Source: Lachnospiraceae bacterium (lineage in GTDB: Bacteria > Bacillota > Clostridia > Lachnospirales > Lachnospiraceae). Taken from it: 8,146 bases of DNA. Position 1 is the first letter of the stretch. Every line of letters starts with the position of its first letter. A program made the position numbers and the translations under genes. The notes beneath the pieces are model-generated. The model ran no database searches. It saw only the letters and a program-made list of their open reading frames with translations, and was not told the DNA's origin. Below, one piece after another: positions 1 to 6,500 of the stretch. Where the stretch lies: contig JAFUKK010000276.1 in assembly GCA_017473665.1 (NCBI GenBank), forward strand, positions 1 to 8,146. Reading direction: 5' to 3'.

Positions 1-1
1 T

Positions 2-61
2 AACTTACAAGCAACAACAATTTATGTAACACATGACCAAATCGAAGCGATGACAATGGCA
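2..61 (+). pseudogene. Fragment of a sugar ABC-transporter ATPase (MsmX/UgpC/MalK type), H-loop region only
   Basis: Read from base 2, this stretch gives NLQATTIYVTHDQIEAMTMA, which matches the end of the Walker B to switch-histidine segment of MalK/MsmX/UgpC ATPases that energise sugar importers. The H-loop histidine is at 32-34. The frame continues for only three more residues and stops at 71-73, whereas this family normally has well over 100 further residues including the TOBE domain. The piece therefore cannot be a functional gene end. Its base composition, about 35 percent G+C, and A-rich codons differ from the genes that follow. From about base 52 the DNA also reads as glmM in another frame, so the fragment is joined to unrelated sequence. 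It may be an assembly or library chimera, or less likely a real rearrangement. Confidence 0.8.
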
Positions 62-66
62 TCAAG
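52..66. other. Chimeric junction with shared sequence between ABC-ATPase and glmM
   Basis: These bases make sense in two frames at once. From 53 they continue the ATPase as T-M-A-S followed by AG, compatible with the usual arginine codon. From 52 they begin the conserved GlmM segment D-N-G-I-K. Upstream of 52 the GlmM frame no longer matches the family, and downstream of 66 the ATPase frame no longer does. An overlap of about 10 to 15 bases at such a switch is typical of a false overlap join or template switching. Microhomology-mediated recombination in the genome is the alternative. Confidence 0.7.
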
Positions 67-1086
67 CTTCTGAACAGCAATGGTGAAAAGATGGAAGAAG
101 AGACTCTGTTAAAGGTGGAGGATTACCTGGATGGCGTCATCGGTGAGGTGCCCTATGCAGAAAAGGAAAATATCGGTACCACTGTGGATTATGCCGCAGG
201 AAGAAATCGTTATGTGGGGTATTTGATTTCTCTGGCTACCCGTTCTTATGCGGGAAAGAAGGTGGGCCTGGACTGTGCCAACGGCAGTGCCTGGACCATT
301 GCCAAGAGTGTATTTGATGCCCTGGGTGCCAAGACCTATGTAATCAACAATGAGCCCAATGGGTTGAATATCAATACGGATTGCGGCTCCACTCATATTG
401 AGGGCCTGCAGAAGTATGTAGTAGAAAATGGTCTGGATGTGGGTTTTGCTTTTGATGGCGATGCGGACAGATGCCTGTGTGTGGATGAGAAGGGTAACTT
501 GGTGGACGGCGATGCCATTCTGTATATTTACGGCAGATACTTAAAGGAGCGGGGCAAGCTGCTTGGTAATAAGGTGGTGACCACCGTTATGTCCAATTTT
601 GGCTTGTATAAAGCTTTTGATGCCATGGATATTGAGTATGAAAAGACTGCTGTAGGCGATAAGTACGTATATGAGAACATGACTCAGAATGGTTATCGTA
701 TCGGCGGTGAGCAGTCGGGACATATTATTTTTAAGAAATATGCTACCACAGGAGACGGTATTTTGACTGCCATCAAGATGATGGAGGTTATGCTGGAAAA
801 GAAAGCTGCTTTAAGTGAACTGGCAGCTCCCTTTAAGGTATTTCCCCAGGTGCTGGAGAATATCCGTGTGTTAGATAAGAATGCGGTACAGCAGGACAAG
901 GAGATTCAGGCCCATGTGGCAGATATTGCCGCAGAGTTGGGAGATGGCGGACGTATTCTGGTACGGGAAAGCGGTACGGAGCCGTTGATTCGTGTAATGG
1001 TAGAGGCAGGAGAATTGGAAGACTGTCGGAAGTATGTAAAGAGAGTCATAGACCTGATTAAACAAAAAGGTTATGAGCAAAAGTAA
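52..1086 (+). CDS. glmM: Phosphoglucosamine mutase GlmM, N-terminus missing
   Basis: GlmM interconverts glucosamine-6-phosphate and glucosamine-1-phosphate in the cytoplasm, a step toward UDP-GlcNAc for peptidoglycan and other glycans. Homology begins at DNGIKLLNSNGEK (52-90), before the first available ATG at 91, so that ATG is internal and not the true start. Counting from it, the metal-binding loop DGDADR is at residues 122-127, the sugar-binding GGEQSGH at 205-211 and the phosphate-binding RESGTEPLIRV at 292-302. GEQSGH and SGTEP favour GlmM over phosphomannomutase/phosphoglucomutase, which usually has SNTEP. About 344 residues are present against a usual 445-450. Roughly the first 105 are lost, including the SASHNP loop with the phosphoserine, which should lie about eight residues before the junction. 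A stop at 34-36 closes the frame upstream. The next gene follows after 19 bases. Confidence 0.93.
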   Translation, partial: DNGIKLLNSNGEKMEEETLLKVEDYLDGVIGEVPYAEKENIGTTVDYAAGRNRYVGYLISLATRSYAGKKVGLDCANGSAWTIAKSVFDALGAKTYVINNEPNGLNINTDCGSTHIEGLQKYVVENGLDVGFAFDGDADRCLCVDEKGNLVDGDAILYIYGRYLKERGKLLGNKVVTTVMSNFGLYKAFDAMDIEYEKTAVGDKYVYENMTQNGYRIGGEQSGHIIFKKYATTGDGILTAIKMMEVMLEKKAALSELAAPFKVFPQVLENIRVLDKNAVQQDKEIQAHVADIAAELGDGGRILVRESGTEPLIRVMVEAGELEDCRKYVKRVIDLIKQKGYEQK

Positions 1087-1094
1087 TGGGAAAT

Positions 1095-1098
1095 GAGG
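1095..1098 (+). promoter_or_regulatory. Ribosome binding site for a GTG start
   Basis: GAGG lies seven bases before the GTG at 1106. The reading frame is closed by a TGA at 1094-1096, so GTG is the earliest possible start. The next in-frame ATG (residue 29) would remove most of the first membrane helix. This fixes the start of the 423-residue membrane protein. Confidence 0.7.
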
Positions 1099-1105
1099 CG
1101 TAAGT

Positions 1106-2377
1106 GTGGAGTATCAGGCACGGGAAAAACGGAATAAACGAATAGATGTAGCGGTATTTTGGCTGTTACTCATAGGCTTTTCCTGCCTGATGCTGCACCT
1201 GTTTTACAGGCAGTGTACCGGTAGCGAACAAAGCTTTCACTCGGATATGAAGGCTTATATTCTGGAAATGCAGGGGCTGGACAGTGGTTATAGTTTTCCT
1301 TACCCTATTCTGTTTTGGACGGGCAAAGTATTCGACCTTTTTGTGTCCCCTGAGATGGCTATGGCACTGGCTACCATGACATTAAACAGCTTGTCCCTGG
1401 TGGCAGTAAAAGGGGTATTAAACAGGGTGACCTTAACGGAGTTGCAACAAGCCATGGGGCGCAAGGATTGGTTGGCAGGGGTGCTCTTAAGCGTTATTGC
1501 CGTTTCTCTGTTTTTTGTGTCTATGGTATACCCTCCCGGTGAGATTTATCTGCCGGGTATTATTCGGGATTATCTGGGGGTGTTTTCCGGGAATCCTCAT
1601 CATAATGCTACTTTTATGGCAGCCAGACCCTTTGCTATATTGGCTTTTTACCAGTACGCTTTATTACTGGATCGTTATGAGCAGGGATATTCGGGCCGCT
1701 GGTCCGGCTCAGAAGCGGGAGTGGATATGCAGGAATATCTGCTGTTTGCCTGCAGTCTGCTTTTGGCTACCATGGCCAAACCCAGCTTTACCATTGTGTT
1801 GGTGGGGGCTGCAGGACTGATTATGGTGTACCGCCTGATTCGCCGCGGTTTCCGTAATTTTAAGCCCACCATATGCTTGGGGTTATGCTTTGTTCCCACT
1901 TTTGTAGATTTGCTATACCAGTATAGTGGCGTCTTTGTTGCCAAGGATGGCAGTGAAGGCGGTATTGGTTTTACCTTTGGCAGTGTTTGGGGGCGTTATT
2001 GTGAGAATATTCCCCTGGCCATCGGATTGGCAGTAGGGTTTCCCATATTGGTATTTTTACTGAACCACAAGGAATTGAAAAATAATAGTATTTACCGGTT
2101 TTCCTGGCAGATATATTGGATGGGTTTTGCTATGGCATTTTTCCTGTATGAAAAGGGATTTCGAGAAAGAGATTTCAATTTTTGTTGGGGATATATGTAT
2201 GGTATCTTTTTTGCCTTTGTAGGAGCCTTGTTGGTGCTGATAATGGCTACGGCCCGTAAGAAGCATCCCTTTTTGCTGGTAATGCAGTGGCTGGCCTATG
2301 GTTGGCATCTGATATGCGGTATTTATTATTTTTCGCTGATATACGGCGGTGCTATGTATTATAGCGTGCGCTGGTAG
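1106..2377 (+). CDS. Polytopic membrane protein, candidate GT-C-type glycosyltransferase
   Basis: I do not recognise a named family. The 423-residue protein starts with a short basic cytoplasmic tail (about residues 1-13, rich in K/R) and has about nine or ten hydrophobic segments, near 14-34, 85-105, 122-141, 170-187, 210-244, 255-271, 303-319, 332-348, 358-380 and 388-411. The first extracytoplasmic loop contains FHSDMKAY (44-51). An acidic residue in this loop is typical of GT-C transferases that use polyprenyl-phosphate sugars, so D47 is a candidate catalytic base. Other polar, possibly active-site stretches are GNPHHNATFMAARPF (162-176) and EKGFRERDFNFCWGY (349-363). The gene sits 19 bases after glmM and 35 bases before a lipid-linked sugar synthase, which suggests that it uses that donor. 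A polysaccharide polymerase or flippase is an alternative, though its segment count is low for a Wzx flippase. Confidence 0.75.
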   Translation: MEYQAREKRNKRIDVAVFWLLLIGFSCLMLHLFYRQCTGSEQSFHSDMKAYILEMQGLDSGYSFPYPILFWTGKVFDLFVSPEMAMALATMTLNSLSLVAVKGVLNRVTLTELQQAMGRKDWLAGVLLSVIAVSLFFVSMVYPPGEIYLPGIIRDYLGVFSGNPHHNATFMAARPFAILAFYQYALLLDRYEQGYSGRWSGSEAGVDMQEYLLFACSLLLATMAKPSFTIVLVGAAGLIMVYRLIRRGFRNFKPTICLGLCFVPTFVDLLYQYSGVFVAKDGSEGGIGFTFGSVWGRYCENIPLAIGLAVGFPILVFLLNHKELKNNSIYRFSWQIYWMGFAMAFFLYEKGFRERDFNFCWGYMYGIFFAFVGALLVLIMATARKKHPFLLVMQWLAYGWHLICGIYYFSLIYGGAMYYSVRW

Positions 2378-2400
2378 ATATATGAAGATTTGGGGGTAAG

Positions 2401-2408
2401 AGAAAGGA
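2401..2408 (+). promoter_or_regulatory. Ribosome binding site with two possible starts
   Basis: AGAAAGGA is four bases before the ATG at 2413 and ten before the in-frame ATG at 2419. The first spacing is short and the second slightly long. The two start choices differ by only two residues (MEMDK or MDK), so the protein call is unaffected. Confidence 0.5.
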
Positions 2409-2412
2409 TACA

Positions 2413-3342
2413 ATGGAAATGGACAAGATTGCAGTATTGATTCCTTGCTACAATGAGGAAAAAACCATTGCCAAAGTGGTGAGAGATGTGAAAGAGACTT
2501 TGCCTGAGGCAGTGGTATATGTATATGATAATAATTCCACTGATCGTACTGTGGAGCTGGCTACAGAGGCGGGAGCCATAGTGCGTTATGAGTACAAACA
2601 GGGCAAGGGCAATGTGATCCGCAGAATGTTCCGTGAGATTCATGCCCAGTGCTATCTGATGATAGATGGGGATGATACCTATCCCTTGGAGTCTGCTCCT
2701 GAAATGGTGGACAAGGTATTAAATCACAATGCGGACATGGTAGTGGGAGACCGTCTGTCATCCACTTACTATACGGAAAACAAGCGTCCATTTCATAATT
2801 TTGGTAATACACTGATGCGCGTGTGTATCAACAGACTTTTTCGAACCGACATTAAGGACATTATGACCGGTTACAGAGCTTTCAGTTATGAATTTATCAA
2901 GACCTTCCCTGTGTTCTCCAAGGGATTTGAGATTGAGACGGAGATGACCATCCATGCGGTAAATTACAATATGCAAGTGGAAAATGTGGTGGTGGAATAT
3001 CGTGACAGACCGGAAGGCAGTGTGTCCAAACTGAATACTTACAGTGATGGAATGAAGGTCATTATGAAGATGATCCAGTTATATAAAAATTACAAACCAT
3101 TAAAGTTTTTTGGTGCCATGGCGGCTATTTTGGTGCTGCTGGCGGCTGTTTTGGTGTTGCCGGTATTCGTGGAATATTTCCGTACCGGTTTGGTGCCCAG
3201 ATTCCCCACGTTGATTGTAGGTGGATTTATTATGCTGGCGGCTATTCAGGCATTTTTCTCCGGCATGATACTGGAGGTAATGGCAGCTAAGGATAGGAGA
3301 GATTTTGAGTATCGCCTGAAAAAGGTGGCATTGGATAAATAA
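2413..3342 (+). CDS. DPM1-like family 2 glycosyltransferase (polyprenyl-phosphate sugar synthase)
   Basis: This 309-residue GT-A fold enzyme probably transfers a sugar from a nucleotide donor to undecaprenyl phosphate at the cytoplasmic membrane face. Motifs in order are IPCYNEEKTI (10-19) of the nucleotide-binding start, YDNNSTDRT (38-46), the metal-binding DGDDTYP (85-91) in place of the usual DxD loop, DIMTGYRAF (149-157), GFEIETEMT (171-179) near the catalytic region, and YRDRPEGSVSKLNTYSDG (196-213), the basic acceptor loop of the DPM group. Two C-terminal membrane helices lie near 231-254 and 264-287. These resemble the anchors of bacterial DPMS enzymes and are absent from soluble DPM1. 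The donor sugar cannot be read from sequence. Its neighbours are a membrane protein of GT-C shape upstream and a GNAT enzyme 20 bases downstream. Confidence 0.88.
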   Translation: MEMDKIAVLIPCYNEEKTIAKVVRDVKETLPEAVVYVYDNNSTDRTVELATEAGAIVRYEYKQGKGNVIRRMFREIHAQCYLMIDGDDTYPLESAPEMVDKVLNHNADMVVGDRLSSTYYTENKRPFHNFGNTLMRVCINRLFRTDIKDIMTGYRAFSYEFIKTFPVFSKGFEIETEMTIHAVNYNMQVENVVVEYRDRPEGSVSKLNTYSDGMKVIMKMIQLYKNYKPLKFFGAMAAILVLLAAVLVLPVFVEYFRTGLVPRFPTLIVGGFIMLAAIQAFFSGMILEVMAAKDRRDFEYRLKKVALDK

Positions 3343-3362
3343 GTGAAAAGCAGGTGTGAAGG

Positions 3363-3899
3363 ATGGAGCAGATTCTCAGAGATCCGGAAACGGGCATCTA
3401 TTTACGTCCTATGACATATGAGGATACGGATTTGATTGTATCCTGGCGCAATAGCGACGGGGTACGTAAGAATTTCATATATCAGGCCTTGTTTACCAGA
3501 GAGAGTCATGAAAATTGGATTCGGACCATGGTGGAGACCGGTAAAGTAGTACAGTTTATTATCTGCTTGGAGGATGAGCCGGTAGGCTCTGTGTATATCC
3601 GGGATATTGACCGGATTCATAGAAAGGCAGAGTACGGTATATTTATTGGAGAAGAAAGTGCCAGAGGCCGGGGTGTGGGCACTGTGGCAGCCAGACTGAT
3701 GTTGGATTATTGTTTTGGAAAGGAAGGGCTGCACAAGGTGTTTTTGCGTGTGTTTGCGGATAATGTCCGCGCCTGTCGTAGTTATGAGAAAGCGGGCTTT
3801 GTGCGGGAAGCATACTTGAAAGAAGATGTATGCATTGACGGAGTATACCGGGATATGATACTGATGGCAGTATGGAATCCGGAGGAAAACGAGTGCTGA
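3363..3899 (+). CDS. GNAT family N-acetyltransferase (RimJ/RimL- or PseH-like)
   Basis: This 178-residue cytoplasmic protein has the GNAT order. An early strand, GIYLRPMTYEDTDLIVSWRN (11-30), is followed by an acceptor region, then VGSVYIRDIDRIHRKAEYGIFIG (74-96). Next comes the acetyl-CoA pyrophosphate loop RGRGVGT (101-107) with its helix, and finally FADNVRACRSYEKAGF (131-146), which holds the usual Asn and Tyr. The length equals that of a complete single-domain enzyme. RimJ/RimL proteins acetylate ribosomal protein N-termini, while the related PseH acetylates a 4-amino-sugar nucleotide. The position between two lipid-sugar synthases favours a sugar substrate, but no sugar aminotransferase or dehydratase is present in the window, so this is only inference. 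The start at 3363 has AGG at 3352-3354, eight bases away. Confidence 0.87.
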   Translation: MEQILRDPETGIYLRPMTYEDTDLIVSWRNSDGVRKNFIYQALFTRESHENWIRTMVETGKVVQFIICLEDEPVGSVYIRDIDRIHRKAEYGIFIGEESARGRGVGTVAARLMLDYCFGKEGLHKVFLRVFADNVRACRSYEKAGFVREAYLKEDVCIDGVYRDMILMAVWNPEENEC

Positions 3900-3914
3900 T
3901 ATAAGGCCGGAAAG

Positions 3915-3921
3915 AGAAGGA
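3915..3921 (+). promoter_or_regulatory. Ribosome binding site of the second GT2 gene
   Basis: AGAAGGA lies eight bases before the ATG at 3930. This is near-ideal spacing and supports that start over later in-frame methionines. Confidence 0.7.
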
Positions 3922-3929
3922 ACAGCGAA

Positions 3930-4874
3930 ATGGGAGAGAACATAAAAAAGATAAGCTTTGTAATACCATGCTATCGTTCTGAGGCTAGCTTGGAAAAGGT
4001 AGTAGCAGAGATTGAAAATAAAATGACAGAAATGTCACAATATTCCTATGAAGTGATTTTGGTAAATGACTGCTCTCCGGATGGAACCTGGTCTGTGATA
4101 AGTAGACTTTGTGAAGAAAAGCCCTATGTGAAGGGGATTAACTTTGCAAGGAATTTTGGACAGCATGCAGGCCTGATGGCAGGATTGCGGGGCAGTTGCG
4201 GAGATTATGTGATATGTCTGGATGATGACGGACAGACACCTGCAGATGAGGTGGATAAGCTAATCGGTAAGCTGGAGGAGGGGTTTGATGCGGTATATGC
4301 CAGCTATGAGCATAAGCAGCATTCTTCCTTCCGTAATCTGGGAAGCAAGGTAAACGAGCTGATGCTTCGTTTTATGCTGAACAAGCCAAAGACTTTGTAC
4401 ATTTCTTCTTACTTTGGAGTAAGACGTTTTGTGGTAGAGGATATGATTAAATATGAAAATTCTTACCCCTATGTGATTGGTCTGGTGTTACGTGCTACCA
4501 GGAATATTACCAATGTAGCAGTGGAGCACAGAGAGCGTGAAGAGGGAAATTCGGGATATACGTTGAAGAAATTGTTGGGACTGTGGTTCAATGGTTTTAC
4601 CGCATTTTCCATAAAGCCCCTTCGGATTGCCACTTTTATCGGAGGAGCATGTTTCTGCGGAGGCGTAGTGTACGGATTATATACTATCGTGAAAAGGCTG
4701 CTTAATCCGGATGTGCCGGTAGGTTTTAGTGCTCTGATGACAGCGGTAGTCATTTTCGGCGGTATGATTACGCTCATGCTGGGACTCATTGGTGAATACA
4801 TCGGACGTATTTACATCAGCATGAATAATTCTCCCCAGTATGTAATACGTGAATCACGCAATATGGAGAAATAA
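3930..4874 (+). CDS. GtrB/ArnC/CsbB-type family 2 glycosyltransferase (undecaprenyl-phosphate sugar synthase)
   Basis: The 314-residue protein matches the bactoprenol glycosyltransferase group, which makes undecaprenyl-phosphate-linked glucose, GlcNAc or aminoarabinose for use outside the membrane. Visible motifs are SFVIPCYRSEASL (9-21), LVNDCSPDGTW (44-54) with D47, RNFGQHAGLMAGL (74-86), the metal loop DDDGQTP (98-104) and the acceptor loop REREEGNSGYTLKKL (201-215). Two membrane helices at about 231-255 and 268-290 are followed by the conserved GLIGEYIGRIY (285-295). The loop at 98-104 departs from the common DADLQDP: the first Asp and the Gln-x-Pro remain, but Leu is Gly and the second Asp is Thr. 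The protein is only distantly similar to the other GT2 at 2413-3342, so the two probably handle different donors. It starts 30 bases after the acetyltransferase and ends 12 bases before the next gene. Confidence 0.9.
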   Translation: MGENIKKISFVIPCYRSEASLEKVVAEIENKMTEMSQYSYEVILVNDCSPDGTWSVISRLCEEKPYVKGINFARNFGQHAGLMAGLRGSCGDYVICLDDDGQTPADEVDKLIGKLEEGFDAVYASYEHKQHSSFRNLGSKVNELMLRFMLNKPKTLYISSYFGVRRFVVEDMIKYENSYPYVIGLVLRATRNITNVAVEHREREEGNSGYTLKKLLGLWFNGFTAFSIKPLRIATFIGGACFCGGVVYGLYTIVKRLLNPDVPVGFSALMTAVVIFGGMITLMLGLIGEYIGRIYISMNNSPQYVIRESRNMEK

Positions 4875-4886
4875 TAGGCATCTGAT

Positions 4887-6485
4887 ATGAGGAATGAGAT
4901 GGAACGATTTGTGACTTGGTGGAAATGGGAAAAACGATATATGGTATTGTTAAAGGCCTGCCTGGTCGCATTGCTTCCGTTGGTATGCTGTGTGGTGCAA
5001 TGTGCTTTGGATGGAGTCACCATAGGCAGTGCCTATCTGCCGGGTTCCCCCTGGAATGATGAACTATTCTATTATAAACAGGTGGAAGCCATGGTGGAAT
5101 ATGGTTATCCCAGAGGATATTACGGTTTTAACGAAAGTCATGCATTGAAGCTGTCCTATGCGGCCTGGAGCCCGGTGTTGGTTTTTCCTTGGGTTATCTG
5201 GGGCAAGCTTTTCGGGTGGACTTATTTCTCACCTTTTGTTTGTAATATTGTGCTTTTGTCTCTGGCTTGCTTTGCGTTTGTATGGTTGGTAAAACCTACC
5301 TGGAAGCAGGTGGGACTGTTAAGTTTTTTATTTGCCTTATTTCCACTGTTTGTGCGTTATATGCTTTCCGGTATGCCGGAAATTATATGTATGAGCATGT
5401 TGATTGTTTTCTATGGTGTATGCATCAATTATCTGGAACGGGAGCGTGGCTATAAGCTGGCTGTAATGCTGGTATTGGCAGGATTGCTAGTGTTGATGCG
5501 GCCTTATATGCTGTTGTTTTTAGCATTGCCCATGGGCTTATGGATTCGTCGCAACGGTAGAAAGGGTGTCATGGGCTCCGGCCTGGTGCTGATAGTGGTA
5601 CTGGGTTTATATTGGGCCATTAAGCATTTTCTGGGGGCAGAATATTTTGCACCCCTGTTCTTTACCGATTGGATTACTACCTTTTTTACGGAAGGCATTG
5701 GGGCGGGTATCAGGAATTTCTTTGGCACCCTGTATTATATGGGCAAGGATTTTCTGGCATTTACCGTTCAGGGATTTAAGACCGGTTGGACGGCAGGAGC
5801 GTTCTTTGGTGGTTATCTGTTGCTGATGGTGGTTTTTATCTGTCAAAGCTTACGTAATTGGCGTCGTAAGGAGCAAAAGCAATTGATTGTTAATGGCCAT
5901 CTGGCCCTCAGTTTTATTGGGATGCTGTTTGCATTACTTTTGATGTATAAGTTGATAGAAGGCAGCAAACACTTGTTGACCTTTATGGCGGTGGGGATTT
6001 TCATGGTGAGTCTAATGGACACAAAACTCTACCGTAAGGTGGTACTGGTGGGGGCCACATTTGCTTATTTGTATACTTATCAGGCGGTGGACCCTTATGA
6101 TTATCAGGTGCCTTATATATCAGCACAGCAGGAAGAACAGTTGACTTGCTGGCAGGAGATTTTTGAGGAAAAACTGATATTGGATGAGACCCGGGTGCCG
6201 TCCTTTGACAATGTGGTGGTCTGGGATTTTCAGAGCAAGCCCGTGACGGATGGGGATTGGGAATCCGGAGAATATGTGAATCTGAAGTGGCAACTTTTAT
6301 ACGCCCTTCCTACGGGTACGGGAATCAGTTGTTGCAGACCTGACTATGTGAAAGAGCATCTGGAGCATCTGGAGAGCCGTTATATTGCCACCTTATCAGG
6401 GGGAGAGACGGATGTACGGTGTCAGGAGCTGGGCTATGAAGAACTGGCCAGAGATAAGGATATGGTAGTTTATCGCAGATATTAG
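4887..6485 (+). CDS. Polytopic membrane protein resembling GT-C glycosyltransferases, with soluble C-terminal domain
   Basis: The 532-residue protein has about eleven hydrophobic segments (near 20-40, 93-109, 114-134, 142-160, 165-182, 190-216, 230-247, 306-320, 338-355, 362-377, 383-398) and then a soluble tail from about 400 to 532. The first large loop carries SPWNDELFYYKQVEAMVEYG (54-73). The W-x-D-E arrangement in this loop is a hallmark of GT39/GT-C-like transferases that use polyprenyl-phosphate sugars, making D58/E59 candidate catalytic residues. It also carries RGYYGFNESHA (76-86). The likely role is to transfer a lipid-linked sugar to an acceptor outside the membrane, possibly using the product of the GtrB-like enzyme just upstream. 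A start at 4899 (528 residues) has a better ribosome site, GAGGA at 4889-4893, than the ATG at 4887. I cannot name the sugar or acceptor. Confidence 0.8.
   Translation: MRNEMERFVTWWKWEKRYMVLLKACLVALLPLVCCVVQCALDGVTIGSAYLPGSPWNDELFYYKQVEAMVEYGYPRGYYGFNESHALKLSYAAWSPVLVFPWVIWGKLFGWTYFSPFVCNIVLLSLACFAFVWLVKPTWKQVGLLSFLFALFPLFVRYMLSGMPEIICMSMLIVFYGVCINYLERERGYKLAVMLVLAGLLVLMRPYMLLFLALPMGLWIRRNGRKGVMGSGLVLIVVLGLYWAIKHFLGAEYFAPLFFTDWITTFFTEGIGAGIRNFFGTLYYMGKDFLAFTVQGFKTGWTAGAFFGGYLLLMVVFICQSLRNWRRKEQKQLIVNGHLALSFIGMLFALLLMYKLIEGSKHLLTFMAVGIFMVSLMDTKLYRKVVLVGATFAYLYTYQAVDPYDYQVPYISAQQEEQLTCWQEIFEEKLILDETRVPSFDNVVVWDFQSKPVTDGDWESGEYVNLKWQLLYALPTGTGISCCRPDYVKEHLEHLESRYIATLSGGETDVRCQELGYEELARDKDMVVYRRY
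4889..4893 (+). promoter_or_regulatory. Ribosome binding site suggesting start at 4899
   Basis: GAGGA overlaps the first ATG (4887) and sits five bases before the in-frame ATG at 4899. The 4887 start has only a weak AGG at 4876-4878. Initiation at 4899 would remove four residues (MRNE) and leave the predicted membrane protein otherwise the same. Confidence 0.5.
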
Positions 6486-6487
6486 AG

Positions 6488-6492
6488 AGGAG
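6488..6492 (+). promoter_or_regulatory. Ribosome binding site of the GtrII-like gene
   Basis: AGGAG lies eight bases before the ATG at 6501 and immediately after the preceding stop at 6483-6485. It is the strongest such site in the window and fixes the start of the last gene. Confidence 0.75.
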
Positions 6493-6500
6493 AAATTGCA

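Noticed and set aside
91..93. ATG at 91 as a true start of a 331-residue mutase
   Set aside because: The GlmM homology continues upstream in the same frame to base 52, and the catalytic serine loop is missing. This methionine is internal to the family alignment.
1497..1820. 107-residue forward frame rich in Cys, Trp and Leu
   Set aside because: It is a frame-shifted shadow of the membrane protein at 1106-2377. Its hydrophobicity comes from the transmembrane codons of the real gene.
1675..1944. Antisense frames such as 1675-1944, 3643-3969, 4469-4801 and 7686-7973
   Set aside because: They lie opposite well-supported genes, have no recognisable domains or convincing ribosome sites, and are explained by codon bias of the forward genes.
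2378..2412. Possible terminator or promoter in the longest gap of the operon
   Set aside because: The 35 bases contain no stem with T-run and no paired -10/-35 boxes. They hold only the ribosome binding site of the next gene.
6354..6371. Tandem copy of the 9-mer GAGCATCTG
   Set aside because: Only two copies encoding EHLEHL in a helical-looking stretch. This is normal within a coding sequence and too short to call a repeat element.
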